From contig JAXLSZ010000005.1 of the NCBI GenBank assembly GCA_046330315.1, positions 62,001 to 126,000 of the forward strand: a stretch of DNA of 64,000 nucleotides. Reading direction: 5' to 3'. Position numbers and translations under genes: made by a program. Positions 22,596 through 31,317 of this stretch are shown piece after piece (position 1 is the stretch's first letter; each line of letters opens with the position of its first letter). Under the pieces are notes generated by a model. The model made no database searches. It had not been told where the DNA came from and saw only the letters and a program-made list of their open reading frames with translations. Origin of the DNA: JAXLSZ01 sp046330315. Its GTDB lineage: Bacteria > Actinomycetota > Thermoleophilia > Solirubrobacterales > 70-9.

Positions 22596-23557
22596 AAGGC
22601 GCGGCTCCCGTCCTCGTCGAACTCGAGCCGCTCGATCACCTCCGCGGGCAGGCGGGCGAAGACCGCGTTGGCCTGCACCGGGTGGGCGAGCTCGGCCCCC
22701 TCGATCGAGGAGATCGCCGAGCCAAGCCGGGCCGCCATCTCGTTCGCCCGGGCCGCATTTCTCTCCCACAGCCCGTCGCCGAGCAGCGCCTCGAGCTGGG
22801 CGCCCGCGAACCGCATCTTCGAGGCGAGCTGGAGGAGCTGCTTGCGGACGAACTCGGCCTCCCTGCCGAGCCCGGGGGCCAGGAAGACCACGGCCTCCCC
22901 GAACAGCAGGCCGTTCTTGGTGCCCCCGAACGAAAGGAGGTCGGCGCCGGCCCCGGTGGTCAGCTCGCCCAGCCCGGTGCCCGCCGCGACCGCGGCGTTG
23001 GCGATTCGCGCCCCGTCGACGTGGAGCAGCAGGTCGCGCCCGTGGGCAGCGTCGGCGAGGGCGCGGAGCTCGGACGGCGAGTAGACGGTCCCCAGCTCGG
23101 TCGAGTTGGAGATCGAGACGACCCGGGGCTGGGAGGCGTGCTCGTCGCCCAGCCGCTCCCAGGGGAAGGCGGAGTCCAGCAGCCCGGGCGTGAGCTTTCC
23201 GTCGGGGGTCTCGACGGTGATCAGCTTCACCCCGGCGACCCTCTCGGGGGCCCCGCACTCGTCCACGTGGAGGTGCGCGGTGGCCGGGCAGATGACCGCC
23301 TGCCAGGGCCGGGTGACGGCGGCGAGCGCCACCACGTTGGCGCCGCTCCCGTTGAAGACGGGCAGTGCCCGGGCGTCGGGGCCGAAGTGCTCGCGGAAGA
23401 GCTCCTGGGCGCCTGCCGTCCACTGGTCGGCGCCGTAGGCGGGGACGTGGCCGGAGTTGGCCGCCGCGATCGCCGCCAGCACCTCGGGGTGGACGCCGGA
23501 GCAGTTGTCGCTGGCGAAGCCCCTGCCGGGATCCGAGCGGGCGCCGCCGGGCCTCAC
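22472..23557 (-). CDS. Threonine aldolase / beta-eliminating lyase family (PLP)
   Basis: 361 residues from GTG 23557. PLP fold-type I enzyme of the low-specificity L-threonine aldolase group: SDNCSGVHPEVLAAI at the N terminus, GSGANVVALAA phosphate-loop region, LLLHVDGARIANAA with the pyridine-N aspartate, and LLSFGGTKNGLLFGEAVVF with the Schiff-base lysine near residue 213. It would cleave beta-hydroxy amino acids such as threonine to glycine and an aldehyde. Its GTG overlaps the SDR stop (GTGA), so it is translationally coupled, and it is the last gene of the DUF6421-SDR-aldolase operon. Confidence 0.88.
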   Translation of the reverse strand: MRPGGARSDPGRGFASDNCSGVHPEVLAAIAAANSGHVPAYGADQWTAGAQELFREHFGPDARALPVFNGSGANVVALAAVTRPWQAVICPATAHLHVDECGAPERVAGVKLITVETPDGKLTPGLLDSAFPWERLGDEHASQPRVVSISNSTELGTVYSPSELRALADAAHGRDLLLHVDGARIANAAVAAGTGLGELTTGAGADLLSFGGTKNGLLFGEAVVFLAPGLGREAEFVRKQLLQLASKMRFAGAQLEALLGDGLWERNAARANEMAARLGSAISSIEGAELAHPVQANAVFARLPAEVIERLEFDEDGSRAFYVWDAPSGTVRLMCSWDTTPEDVDRFAAALAEALGAVSSR

Positions 23558-24270
23558 GGATGCAGCGAGAGGCGCTGGCCGTTCATCCGCCCGCCCTCCT
23601 CGGAGCACAGGAAGGCGATCGCCTCCGCCAGGTGCTCGGCGGGGGTGAAGGTGGCGTAGGCCCCCTCGGGGTTGGCCTCCCGCATCCGGGGGGTGAGGAT
23701 GGCGTTGACGACGACGATGTTGGCGGTCGCCGGCGAGTCCTCGAAGCCGTCCGCGTAGGCGAGGGTCCAGGCCTCCGCCGCCGCCTTCGCCGAGGCGTAG
23801 ACCGCGTTGTCGTTGGAGGGGCTCTGGGCCTGCCTGGCCGAGACCAGCACGAAGCGGCCGTGCTCGCTGGCGGCGAGGGCGTCGTGGAAGCCGCGGGTGG
23901 TGTGCTGGACGGTGCGGATCAGCAGGTCGTGCAGGAGCGCCCAGTCCTCCAGCGGCTCGGTGTGGAGCGGCTGGCCCCCCTTCCAGCCCCCGACCAGGTG
24001 GATCAGGCCGTCGACCCGGCCGAACCGCTCGACCAGGTCGGCGCACCAGGCGGCCGCGGCCGCCTCGTCGAGCAGGTCCACGACCCGCCCGTCCCAGCGC
24101 TCCTCGGGGATCCCGGCTTCGGCCGGGATCGCGTCGAGGCGCTCCTGCGAGATGTCGGTCGCTGCCACGGTCGCACCCTCGGAGGCAAGGCGCTCGCAGA
24201 CCACCGGGCCCAGGCCGCCGCCCGCCCCGGCCACGGCGACCACCCTGCCATCGAGCCTGCCTACCGCCAT
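23554..24270 (-). CDS. Short-chain dehydrogenase/reductase
   Basis: 238 residues from ATG 24270 (MAVGRLDGRVVAVAGAGGG). Nucleotide-binding motif AGAGGGLG, then AATDIS; the NAG-type motif is replaced by HLVGGW. Active-site Ser is in VLVSARQAQ and the Tyr/Lys pair in AVYASAKAA near residues 157-161. Acidic AATD after beta2 suggests NAD preference. An alternative ATG eight codons upstream exists. It lies 37 bp after the DUF6421 gene and overlaps the aldolase start by four bases, so the three probably act on one substrate. Confidence 0.88.
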   Translation of the reverse strand: MAVGRLDGRVVAVAGAGGGLGPVVCERLASEGATVAATDISQERLDAIPAEAGIPEERWDGRVVDLLDEAAAAAWCADLVERFGRVDGLIHLVGGWKGGQPLHTEPLEDWALLHDLLIRTVQHTTRGFHDALAASEHGRFVLVSARQAQSPSNDNAVYASAKAAAEAWTLAYADGFEDSPATANIVVVNAILTPRMREANPEGAYATFTPAEHLAEAIAFLCSEEGGRMNGQRLSLHP

Positions 24271-24307
24271 CCCCTCGAGCCTGCTATCCGGCAACGCCCC
24301 CGGCTCC

Positions 24308-26419
24308 TCAGGCGGTGCTTCCGTCGCGGGTGGGCCGGCCGTCGAGGGCCGGTTGCAGCTTCGGCATCAGCTGAGAGTAGAACAGCGAGAGGGGGAACTC
24401 GTCGTCGAGGACGAGGTCCACCAGCTCCTTGGGCTCGCTGACCTCGGGGAGGTCGCGGCGGTCGCGCGCCCACACCGAGCGCTCCGTGGGCGCCACGTAG
24501 GCGGCGATCAGGTCGTGGGCAGCGATCCACTGGGCGACCTTGGAGCGGTCGATGCCGGAGTGGTAGAGCTCCTGGACCTTCGAGCGCAGCTCGCCGACCC
24601 CCTCGGCGAGGTTGTCCCAGTCGATCGAGAGCCGGTTGTCGGTCCAGTTGAGGTAGCCCGCCCTGTGCAGGAAGGCGAAGAGGAGCTGGCCGCCCAGGCC
24701 GTCGTAGTTGCGGACCCTGCTGCCCGTCACCGGGAACCGGAAGAGGCGGTCGAAGAGGATCGCGTACTGGACGTAGCGCGCGAAGGCGAAGCCCTCCTCG
24801 CGCTCGAGCTTCACGGCCTCGCCGAAGGCGGTGAGGTCGCAGCGCAGCTCCTCCAGCGAGTACATCCAGTAGGGGCTGCGCTGGCGGATCATGAAGGGAT
24901 CGAACGGGAGGTCGCCGCGCATGTGGGTGCGGTCGTGGATCAGGTCCCAGGTGATGTAGGCGTCGCGGGAGAGCTGCGGCGAGCTGAGCACGCAGGCGGC
25001 GTCGGGCGGCAGGTTGAGGCGGAGGATCTCCGCCGCCGCCCCGCAGACCCGGCGGAAGCGCTCGGCCTCGCGATCGCAGAAGATCGCCCCGAAGTGGGCG
25101 GGCGGGCGCTCGGCCACGGCGAAGGTCTCCGGGAAGAGGACCGCGCACTCCGAGTCGTAGCCGTCGGTGTAGTCGATCAGCTCGACCGGGACGTACTTGG
25201 CGTTGTCGTAGCCGCTCGACTCCAGCCGAGCGACGAAGTCGGGCCAGGGCGTCCTGGTCAGCAGCGCCTCGAAGCAGGTGTCGCGGGAGGCGTTCTGCTT
25301 GTACATCGGGAAGACGACCAGGTGCTCGACCCCGTCCTCGCGGTGGCGCTCGGGGCGGAAGGCGTCGGTGGAGGCGTAGAAGTCGGGGCGGCCGAACCCG
25401 CCGCGCTCCCAGGCGGCGAGGTCCGCCCGCAGCGCCTCGAGGTAGGCGCGCTCGTGGGGGAAGCTCGGGGCGAGCCCCTCGACGCCGGCCGAGACCCTCG
25501 CGCAGAGCGCCGAGACGCGCTCGCGGTCGTGGCGCGAGAGGTCCACGGAGCCGTCAGGCTCCTGGGTGAGCCGCAGCTCGGCGACCGCGTCCTTGAGGTC
25601 GAGCCAGCGAGGGTCCCCCCGGGCCTCCGACGGCGGCGCCGCCGAGGAGGAGGAGAAGGCCCTGCCGGCCACCCAGTAGACCAGGTTGAGCCAGAGCTCG
25701 GCGTGGTCGAGGTCCCCGATGCAGTCGTCGCCGAAGAGGTCGGAATCGGCCAGCGCGGCCACCCGTCCCGAGCCGTGCTCGGTGACCGCGGCGAGGGGGG
25801 CGCGCGGCGGGTCGGCGGTCTCGTGGGTGCGAGCGAGGACCGTGCCGCCGTTGCGCAGGGCGAGGATCCCGGCCCGGTAGAAGCATGCCTGGTGGACCCG
25901 GGCGAGCAGGTCCGGGCCCGGGCCGCCGGCGTCGCCGGGGAGCTCGGCGAGCACCCAGGCGGGAGCCTCGCGATGGTGCTCGTAGTCCTGGACGGTGGCG
26001 TTCTCGACCGCGAGGCCGAAGCGGGCCAGCAGCTCGTTGACGTTGTTGCCGTACTTGTCCTGCTCGGTCTCCCCGAGGACGATGAGGCCGCCACCCTCGG
26101 CGACGAAGCGCTCGATCGCCTCGATCTCGGACTCCTCGAGCAGCGGGGAGCCGCCGTTGACCGTGTGCTCCCACTTGGGATCGGAGGGATGGGCGATGAC
26201 GAGCACGTCGGCCTCGTTGAGGGCTTCCGGGCCCAGGCGCCTGCCGGTGTGGGCGGCGACCTCGAAGTCGCGGGCCGCGAGGGCCTCGGCGGCCAGGGCC
26301 AGCGAGGAGTCCTCGGGGTGGGCCGGCTGGATCTCGCTCGCCACCTCCCGGCGGATCGTCCATGCCTGCGAGTGCGACTCGTCGAAGAGGACCCGGGCGA
26401 TCTTCGGCTGGCTCAGCAC
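24308..26419 (-). CDS. DUF6421-family protein with N-terminal DUF4350-like domain
   Basis: 703 residues from GTG 26419 (VLSQPKIARVLFDESHSQAW); the start is uncertain by a few codons. Residues 1-250 look like a class I glutamine-amidotransferase-like fold: ADVLVIAHPSDPKWEH, IERFVAEGGGLIVLGET, DLFGDDCIG. The rest matches the actinobacterial DUF6421 group: VFPMYKQNASRDTC, YIDYTDGYDSE-like ELIDYTDGYDSECAVLFPE, and a histidine-rich block ITWDLIHDRTHMRGDLPFDP near residue 494 that could bind a metal, then FWMYSLEELRCDLTAF-like. Catalytic role unknown. First gene of an operon with an SDR and a threonine aldolase-like enzyme. Confidence 0.75.
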   Translation of the reverse strand: MLSQPKIARVLFDESHSQAWTIRREVASEIQPAHPEDSSLALAAEALAARDFEVAAHTGRRLGPEALNEADVLVIAHPSDPKWEHTVNGGSPLLEESEIEAIERFVAEGGGLIVLGETEQDKYGNNVNELLARFGLAVENATVQDYEHHREAPAWVLAELPGDAGGPGPDLLARVHQACFYRAGILALRNGGTVLARTHETADPPRAPLAAVTEHGSGRVAALADSDLFGDDCIGDLDHAELWLNLVYWVAGRAFSSSSAAPPSEARGDPRWLDLKDAVAELRLTQEPDGSVDLSRHDRERVSALCARVSAGVEGLAPSFPHERAYLEALRADLAAWERGGFGRPDFYASTDAFRPERHREDGVEHLVVFPMYKQNASRDTCFEALLTRTPWPDFVARLESSGYDNAKYVPVELIDYTDGYDSECAVLFPETFAVAERPPAHFGAIFCDREAERFRRVCGAAAEILRLNLPPDAACVLSSPQLSRDAYITWDLIHDRTHMRGDLPFDPFMIRQRSPYWMYSLEELRCDLTAFGEAVKLEREEGFAFARYVQYAILFDRLFRFPVTGSRVRNYDGLGGQLLFAFLHRAGYLNWTDNRLSIDWDNLAEGVGELRSKVQELYHSGIDRSKVAQWIAAHDLIAAYVAPTERSVWARDRRDLPEVSEPKELVDLVLDDEFPLSLFYSQLMPKLQPALDGRPTRDGSTA

Positions 26420-26516
26420 CCGGGCAAGGCTAGAGGGGGTCCCGGGCCCAGTCAATCACCCCCCGGTCTCCTCCCCCACAGACCCGCGGCGGGCCGGGCG
26501 CCGGCGGGCCGGCCTG

Positions 26517-26652
26517 GCGTCCTGCGGGTCGGGCGAGCGGCCGGCCATCGGGCGGGCCCGGCCCCGGCGGCCCGGCCAGGCGTCCTGCGGGTCGGGCGAG
26601 CGGCCGGCCATCGGGCGGGCCGGGCCCCGGCGGCCCGACCAAGGCGTCCTGC
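26517..26652. repeat. About 62-bp tandem repeat, 2-3 copies
   Basis: Units beginning GGCGTCCTGCGGGTCGGGCG start at 26517, 26579 and (diverged) 26643. They lie in the 423-bp gap 26420-26842 between the DUF6421 gene and tRNA-Tyr, which holds two tandem arrays and a palindromic element but no credible gene. Confidence 0.75.
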
Positions 26653-26653
26653 G

Positions 26654-26705
26654 GGTTCGCCGAACAGCAGCGGCACCCATGGGTGGTCAAAGTGTTCAGC
26701 GAACC
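26654..26705. repeat. Dispersed palindromic element, copy 2 (best conserved)
   Basis: Arms GGTTCGCCGAAC (26654-26665) and GTTCAGCGAACC (26694-26705) are inverted copies with one mismatch. The core holds the inner palindrome CACCCATGGGTG. Total 52 bp. Flanked by different tandem arrays on each side and 138 bp from tRNA-Tyr. Confidence 0.75.
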
Positions 26706-26713
26706 GGCGTGGC

Positions 26714-26800
26714 GGCCGGGGACGCAAGGCAGGGCCGGGGACGCAAGGCAGGGCCGGGGACGCAAGGCAGGGCCGGGGGCGCAAGGCAGGGCCGGGGGCG
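26714..26800. repeat. 19-bp tandem repeat, 4-5 copies
   Basis: Units GGCCGGGGACGCAAGGCAG repeat with a 19-bp period and no spacers; the last two copies carry GGGGGC in place of GGGGAC. Confidence 0.85.
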
Positions 26801-26842
26801 TTGATGGCGGCCGGGCGGGTTGGCCGGGACGCCGACCGTCTA

Positions 26843-26924
26843 TGGGGGAGGCAGGATTCGAACCTGCGAAGGCGTAGCCGGCAGATTTACAGTCTGCTCC
26901 CTTTGACCGCTCGGGCACTCCCCC
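26843..26924 (-). tRNA. tRNA-Tyr (GTA)
   Basis: 82 nt on the minus strand: acceptor GGGGGAG/CTCCCCC with discriminator A, D arm region GCCCGAGCGGTCAAAGGGAG, anticodon stem GCAGA/TCTGC with loop CTGTAAA (anticodon GTA), a long variable arm CGGCTACGCCTTCG as in bacterial type II tRNAs, and T arm GCAGG-TTCGAATC-CTGC. Confidence 0.95.
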
Positions 26925-27025
26925 GGGTCAAGGCGACGGCGATTGTAGATGGAAGGTAGCGGCCGGCGGGCCCCCCTGGCCCAGGTGCACGGGACGCCGG
27001 TGCAGGAGGCTCGGCTGCCCGGGGT

Positions 27026-27188
27026 TCAGCTCGCCTCGCGAAGTCTCTGCGCCTCCGCGAGGCGCCTCAGCTCGCCTCGCGAAGTCTCTGCGCCTCCGCG
27101 AGGCGCCTCAGCTCGCCTCGCAAAGAATCTGCGTCCCGGGAGGCGCCTCAGCTCGCCTCGCGGAGCATCTGCGCCTCCGGGAGCCGCT
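27026..27188. repeat. 41-bp tandem repeat spanning the sigma gene stop codon, 4 copies
   Basis: Units beginning TCAGCTCGCCTCGC start at 27026, 27067, 27108 and 27148. The one at 27148 is the end of the sigma gene (stop plus its last 13 or so codons); the other three are downstream copies with increasing divergence. Since 41 is not a multiple of three, they could not have come from or fed an in-frame extension. The remaining gap to tRNA-Tyr is featureless. Confidence 0.9.
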
Positions 27189-28404
27189 TCAGCTTCTTGA
27201 GGGTGTTGTTCTCGATCTGGCGGATCCGCTCGCGGGTGACGCCGAAGGCGCGGCCGACCTCCTCGAGCGTCAGCGGCTCCATTCCCGAGAGGCCGTAGCG
27301 AAGCTCGATCACCTGGCGCTCGCGCTCCGGCAGGGCCTCCAGAGCCCGGCGCAGACCCTCCCTCTGGAGGTGCTCGGAAGCCTCTTCGAAGGGCTCGGAG
27401 ACGGCGTCGTCGGCAACGAAGTCCCCCAGCTCGGACTCGTCCTCGTCGCCCACCGGCTTCTCCAGGGAGACCGGGAGCTGGGCGACGCGCATGATGTCGC
27501 GGACGTCTCCGACGGACCAGCGCAGCTCGGCTGCGATCTCCGGCGCCTCGGGCTCGCGACCGAGCCGCTGCACGAGCTGGCGCTCGACGTGCGCCACGCG
27601 GTTCAGCTTCTCGACCATGTGGACCGGGATGCGGATCGTCCTGGCCTTGTCGGCGATCGCCCGGGTCACGGCCTGGCGGATCCACCAGGTCGCGTAGGTG
27701 GAGAACTTGTAGCCGCGGCGGTAGTCGAACTTCTCGACCGCCCTGATCAGCCCCAGCGAGCCCTCCTGGATCAGGTCGAGGAAGCCGAGGCCCCGCCCGA
27801 GGTATCCCTTCGCGATCGAGACGACCAGGCGCAGGTTCGCCTCGACCATCTGGCGCTTGGCGATCATGTCGCCCCGCTCGATCCGCTTGGCCAACTCGAT
27901 CTCCTGCTCCGCGGTGAGCAGCTGCACCCGGCCGATCGAGCGCAGGTACAGCCGCAGCGAGTCGAGGCTCGGTTCGACCGTCAGGTCCAGCTCGACCTTC
28001 CTCGCCCCCCCGTTGCTGGAGGCCTCGCCGGCCGCGGACTTCTGCTCCTCATAGGCGGAGACGCCGTCCTCGGCTATCACGTCCACCCCGTGCTCGACCA
28101 GGTGGGAGTGCAGCTGGGAGACCTGCTCCTTGGTCACCTCGACCTCCTCGAGGGTGGCGGCGATCTGCTCGAAGGTGAGGTACCCGCGCTCGCGGCCCAG
28201 GGCGACGACCTTGCGAAGCTCGTCGGAGTCGGTGAAGGGAAGCTCTTCCCGGCTTTCCTCGAGCCCCTCGGCGACGGTCTCTAGCTGCTCGATCTCCTCT
28301 GCCTCCCGGAACCCTGTGGGCCGGCCGCCATGACCGGACGCGCCGGAGTATAAGGGCGCTGCCGCACTTTCGAGCGACGGCGATTGGGCTGCAATCCAGA
28401 CCAA
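27148..28404 (-). CDS. rpoD: RNA polymerase primary sigma factor (sigma-70, RpoD/SigA type)
   Basis: About 418 residues. Region 1.1-like N terminus (GLEESREELPFTDSDELRKV), region 1.2 SLRLYLRSIGRVQLLTAEQE, region 2 (GLGFLDLIQEGSLGLIRAVE; FDYRRGYKFSTYATWWIRQA), region 3 (RIPVHMVEKLNRVAHVERQL), region 4 (ALEALPERERQVIELRYGL and LEEVGRAFGVTRERIRQIEN). Full group 1 length without the long acidic insert of proteobacterial RpoD. The start is unresolved: TTG 28404 is taken, but no ATG or GTG lies in frame before the conserved part, and a TATACT -10-like hexamer at 28348-28353 would fall inside this reading. The 3' end is tandemly copied. Confidence 0.88.
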   Translation of the reverse strand: MVWIAAQSPSLESAAAPLYSGASGHGGRPTGFREAEEIEQLETVAEGLEESREELPFTDSDELRKVVALGRERGYLTFEQIAATLEEVEVTKEQVSQLHSHLVEHGVDVIAEDGVSAYEEQKSAAGEASSNGGARKVELDLTVEPSLDSLRLYLRSIGRVQLLTAEQEIELAKRIERGDMIAKRQMVEANLRLVVSIAKGYLGRGLGFLDLIQEGSLGLIRAVEKFDYRRGYKFSTYATWWIRQAVTRAIADKARTIRIPVHMVEKLNRVAHVERQLVQRLGREPEAPEIAAELRWSVGDVRDIMRVAQLPVSLEKPVGDEDESELGDFVADDAVSEPFEEASEHLQREGLRRALEALPERERQVIELRYGLSGMEPLTLEEVGRAFGVTRERIRQIENNTLKKLKRLPEAQMLREAS

Positions 28405-28490
28405 ATGGACCCTCGCGGGCTCGAACCGGGGCCCTCGCGGGCTCGATCGGCCCGGCCGGGGCCGCCGGTTTCCTAATCTTTGTGGCTCCG

Positions 28491-29537
28491 ATGAGCGCCG
28501 GCCCCACCGAGACCGCGTCCCTTCCGGCAACCGCGCCCGACGTGCAGGCGTCGGTCCCGGCCACCCAGGTCAGCCTCTCCCGGGTGGGGGTCACGGGAGT
28601 GGAGAAGGTGATCCGGGTCCGCGTCAACGGCACCGAGCATCTCTACTTCGCCGAGATGGAGTGCTTCGTGGACCTCAACCCCAAGCAGGCGGGGGTCCAC
28701 ATGTCCCGCTTCGAGGAGGTCGTCGGGGAGGCGATCGACCAGGTGGTGCTCAGCGAGGCGCCGTTCAGGGCCGAGACGCTCGCCGCCCACATCGCCGAGC
28801 GGGTCCGCGAGAGCCAGCGCGGCCTGCGCGCGGAGGTCTCCGTCGCGGCCCGCTACCCCGAGACCGTACCGGCCCCGGTCTCCGACCAGCCCACCCAGGA
28901 GATCTACACGCTGCTCGGCACGGCGGTCGCCTCCGAACGGGGGACCCGGACGCTGACCGGGGTCGAGGCGCAGGGCATGACCGCCTGCCCGTGTGCCCAG
29001 GAGATGGTGGCGGGGGCGGCCCGCGAGCGGCTCGCCGGCCGCGGATTCGACTCCGACCAGATCTCCGAGGTGATGGAGGCCGTCCCCATCGCCACCCACA
29101 ACCAGCGAGGCATCGGCACGCTTCACGTGGGCTGCACCGAGGAGGCGGTGGTGGACGTCGACGCCCGCGCGCTGCTGCGGATCGTCGAGCAGTCGATGAG
29201 CTCGGAGATCTACGAGCTGATGAAGCGGCCCGACGAGCTCTCGGTGGTCGAGAAGGCCCACGCCCAGCCGCGCTTCGTCGAGGACTGCGTGCGCGAGATG
29301 GTGCGCCGGGTGGTCGCCGACTTCCCCGGGCTCGACGCCGGCGCCTTCGTGATGGCGCGCCAGGAGAACCTCGAGACGATCCACCGCCACAACGTCGTCG
29401 CCGAGCGCTACGGCACCGTCGAGGAGCTGCGCGCCGAGCTCGGCGACGGCGTCCACCGCCGCCATCACCTGACCATGCGCGAGTGGCTCGAGCAGCCGAC
29501 CATGGCCGGGAGCGGCGACACCGAAGCCCCGGGCTGA
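28491..29537 (+). CDS. folE2: GTP cyclohydrolase FolE2 (type IB)
   Basis: 348 residues from ATG 28491. It converts GTP to 7,8-dihydroneopterin triphosphate, the first step of folate synthesis, and does not strictly require zinc. Matches to the FolE2/MptA family: VGVTGVEKVIRVRVNG, MECFVDLNPKQAGVHMSRFE, the active-site cysteine stretch GMTACPCAQEM near residue 165, AVPIATHNQRGIG, and HNVVAERYGTVEEL near the C terminus. Divergent from the sigma gene. No other folate genes are adjacent. Confidence 0.93.
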   Translation: MSAGPTETASLPATAPDVQASVPATQVSLSRVGVTGVEKVIRVRVNGTEHLYFAEMECFVDLNPKQAGVHMSRFEEVVGEAIDQVVLSEAPFRAETLAAHIAERVRESQRGLRAEVSVAARYPETVPAPVSDQPTQEIYTLLGTAVASERGTRTLTGVEAQGMTACPCAQEMVAGAARERLAGRGFDSDQISEVMEAVPIATHNQRGIGTLHVGCTEEAVVDVDARALLRIVEQSMSSEIYELMKRPDELSVVEKAHAQPRFVEDCVREMVRRVVADFPGLDAGAFVMARQENLETIHRHNVVAERYGTVEELRAELGDGVHRRHHLTMREWLEQPTMAGSGDTEAPG

Positions 29538-29551
29538 TCTAGGCTCCCCGC

Positions 29552-30694
29552 ATGCTCGGGTTGCGAAGGGCCGCTGCGCTCGCGGCGACGCTGGCCGCGA
29601 CGCTGGCGCTCGCGCCGATCGCCTCCGCCGGGGACCCCGGCCGCTGGCTTCTCAGCGGGGCCAGCTCGGTGCCCGTCAACTACTGGCAGGGGCTCGCCTC
29701 CGATCCGGCCGGCGAGAACGTCTTCTTCACCGGGTTCCGGGAGGGGCTGTGGAGGACCACTCCTCGGCTCCTGCAGACGGCGGGAGTGGCGGGAGCGATC
29801 CCGCCCGAGGTCTTCGCCGCCGAGGGCTACAACCACATCGGCGACCCGAGCTGGGATCCGGGCGAGGGCGGGCGGGTGCTGCTGCCCATGGAGTGCTACT
29901 CGTTCAGCGCCGGCAACACCTGTGGAACCGGCTCCTTCGGAGTCGCCGATCCCGCGACTCTCGCCTTCCGCTACTACGTGAAGCTCGACCCGGCCGAGAT
30001 TCCCAAGGCGATGTGGGCCGAGACCTCGCCGAACGGCCGGCTGGTGTGGACCAGCAGCGGCGGCGACCTCCTCGCCTACCGCTCCTCGCAAATCACCCCG
30101 GCCAACCGGGCCCCCGGCGGCCCCCTGCTGCGCTCGGTGCGGCGGCTGAGCGGGGCGGTACCGCCCTCGGGCATCACCGGTGCCGTCTTCCGCCGCCACC
30201 GGCTCCTGCTGGCCGGCTCCGACGGCGCCGCCGACCAGGTCTTCTCCGTGGACACCCGGACCGGCGATCGCCGCCTGGAGATCGAGATGGACATCTGCGG
30301 CGAGTCGGAGGGCCTGGACACGGTCAGCGCCCTGGGCGGCACCCTGCAGTGGCTGATCGCGCCGTTCGACCCAGGCTGCCAGCTCAGCTTCGGACCGACC
30401 AGCGCGCTGCTCCACTTCACACCCAGCCCCGGCCGGGAGCGCTTCGACGTCGAGGTGACCTCGGTGCAGGCCGGCGCCCTGCCCGGCACCGTCGAGGTCG
30501 GGGTCCGGGCCACGGACCAGGGCAGGCCGGTGCGATGGGCCCGCGTGAGCTTCGCCGGAGCCGACGCCCGCACCGGGCGGGACGGCAGCGCCTCGGTCGC
30601 GGTCTTCCTCCAGCTCCCGGGACGCTTTCGGGCGGTGGTCACCCGGGGTCACAGCTACGGCGCCTCGGCGCTGGTCCCGGTCGGCCTCGGCTGA
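29552..30694 (+). CDS. Secreted protein, propeller-like with C-terminal carrier-type domain
   Basis: 380 residues. Signal peptide MLGLRRAAALAATLAATLAL ending APIASA, so exported. The middle shows short blade-like strings (GENVFFTGFREGLWRT, GVADPATLAFRYYVKLDP, GRLVWTSSGGDLLAYRSS, DQVFSVDTRTGDRRLEIEM) and four to six Cys. The last 80 residues (GTVEVGVRATDQGRPVRWAR, AGADARTGRDGSASVAVFLQ) resemble a beta-sandwich carboxypeptidase-regulatory-like module. No enzyme motif. It begins 14 bp after folE2 but need not be functionally related. Confidence 0.65.
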   Translation: MLGLRRAAALAATLAATLALAPIASAGDPGRWLLSGASSVPVNYWQGLASDPAGENVFFTGFREGLWRTTPRLLQTAGVAGAIPPEVFAAEGYNHIGDPSWDPGEGGRVLLPMECYSFSAGNTCGTGSFGVADPATLAFRYYVKLDPAEIPKAMWAETSPNGRLVWTSSGGDLLAYRSSQITPANRAPGGPLLRSVRRLSGAVPPSGITGAVFRRHRLLLAGSDGAADQVFSVDTRTGDRRLEIEMDICGESEGLDTVSALGGTLQWLIAPFDPGCQLSFGPTSALLHFTPSPGRERFDVEVTSVQAGALPGTVEVGVRATDQGRPVRWARVSFAGADARTGRDGSASVAVFLQLPGRFRAVVTRGHSYGASALVPVGLG

Positions 30695-30721
30695 GCCCGG
30701 GGCCCGCCCGGCCGCAGCGGC

Positions 30722-31303
30722 CTACTCGGCCAGCGCGTCGGGACCGGCGCCGTTGCGCTCGTCCGTGCGCCGCTCGCGCTCGATCCTGCGGCGCAACCCG
30801 AAGAAGTAATCGAAGCCGCTGATCAGCGTCGCCGCGACGGCCAGGTAGACGAGCACGTCGACCCAGGTCGGCGACGGGTTGAAGGCGATCAGCGCGAAGA
30901 CGGCGGCGATCTGCAGCACCGTTTTGACCTTCCCCATCCAGCTGGCGGCGATCACGATGCCGCGGTCGGCTGCGATCGCCCGCAGGCCGGTGACCGCGAA
31001 CTCGCGGGCGATGATCACCATCGCCACCCACGCCTCCAGCCGGCCCAGCGAGACCAGCGAGACCAGCGCCGCGGTGACCAGCAGCTTGTCGGCGAGGGGG
31101 TCCATCAGCTTGCCGAATGTCGTCACCGAGCCGCGCGAGCGGGCGATGTAGCCGTCCAGGCCGTCGGTCAGCGCGGCCAGGGCGAACACCGCGGCCGCCA
31201 GGGCATCCCCGTTCGGCGTCTCCCCGAGCAGCGCCACCACCACCACCGGCACGGCGAGGATCCGCAGCATCGTCAGCAGGTTGGGGACGTTGAGCGGGAA
31301 CAT
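30722..31303 (-). CDS. pgsA: CDP-diacylglycerol-glycerol-3-phosphate 3-phosphatidyltransferase
   Basis: 193-residue integral membrane CDP-alcohol phosphatidyltransferase. The signature Dx2DGx2ARx8Gx3Dx3D is complete: DGLDGYIARSRGSVTTFGK followed by LMDPLADK. N terminus NVPNLLTMLRILAVPVVVVA is the usual PgsA start, and four to six helices follow. It makes phosphatidylglycerol phosphate; the related CDP-alcohol enzymes for inositol lipids cannot be excluded from sequence alone. It starts 14 bp after the MMPL gene, as the last gene of a four-gene operon. Confidence 0.88.
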   Translation of the reverse strand: MFPLNVPNLLTMLRILAVPVVVVALLGETPNGDALAAAVFALAALTDGLDGYIARSRGSVTTFGKLMDPLADKLLVTAALVSLVSLGRLEAWVAMVIIAREFAVTGLRAIAADRGIVIAASWMGKVKTVLQIAAVFALIAFNPSPTWVDVLVYLAVAATLISGFDYFFGLRRRIERERRTDERNGAGPDALAE

Positions 31304-31317
31304 CGCCCCTAAGGGTC

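Noticed and set aside
26430..26918. Coding frames in the gap between the DUF6421 gene and tRNA-Tyr
   Set aside because: Translations are only the tandem repeats read as Pro/Arg/Gly strings, and one runs through the tRNA.
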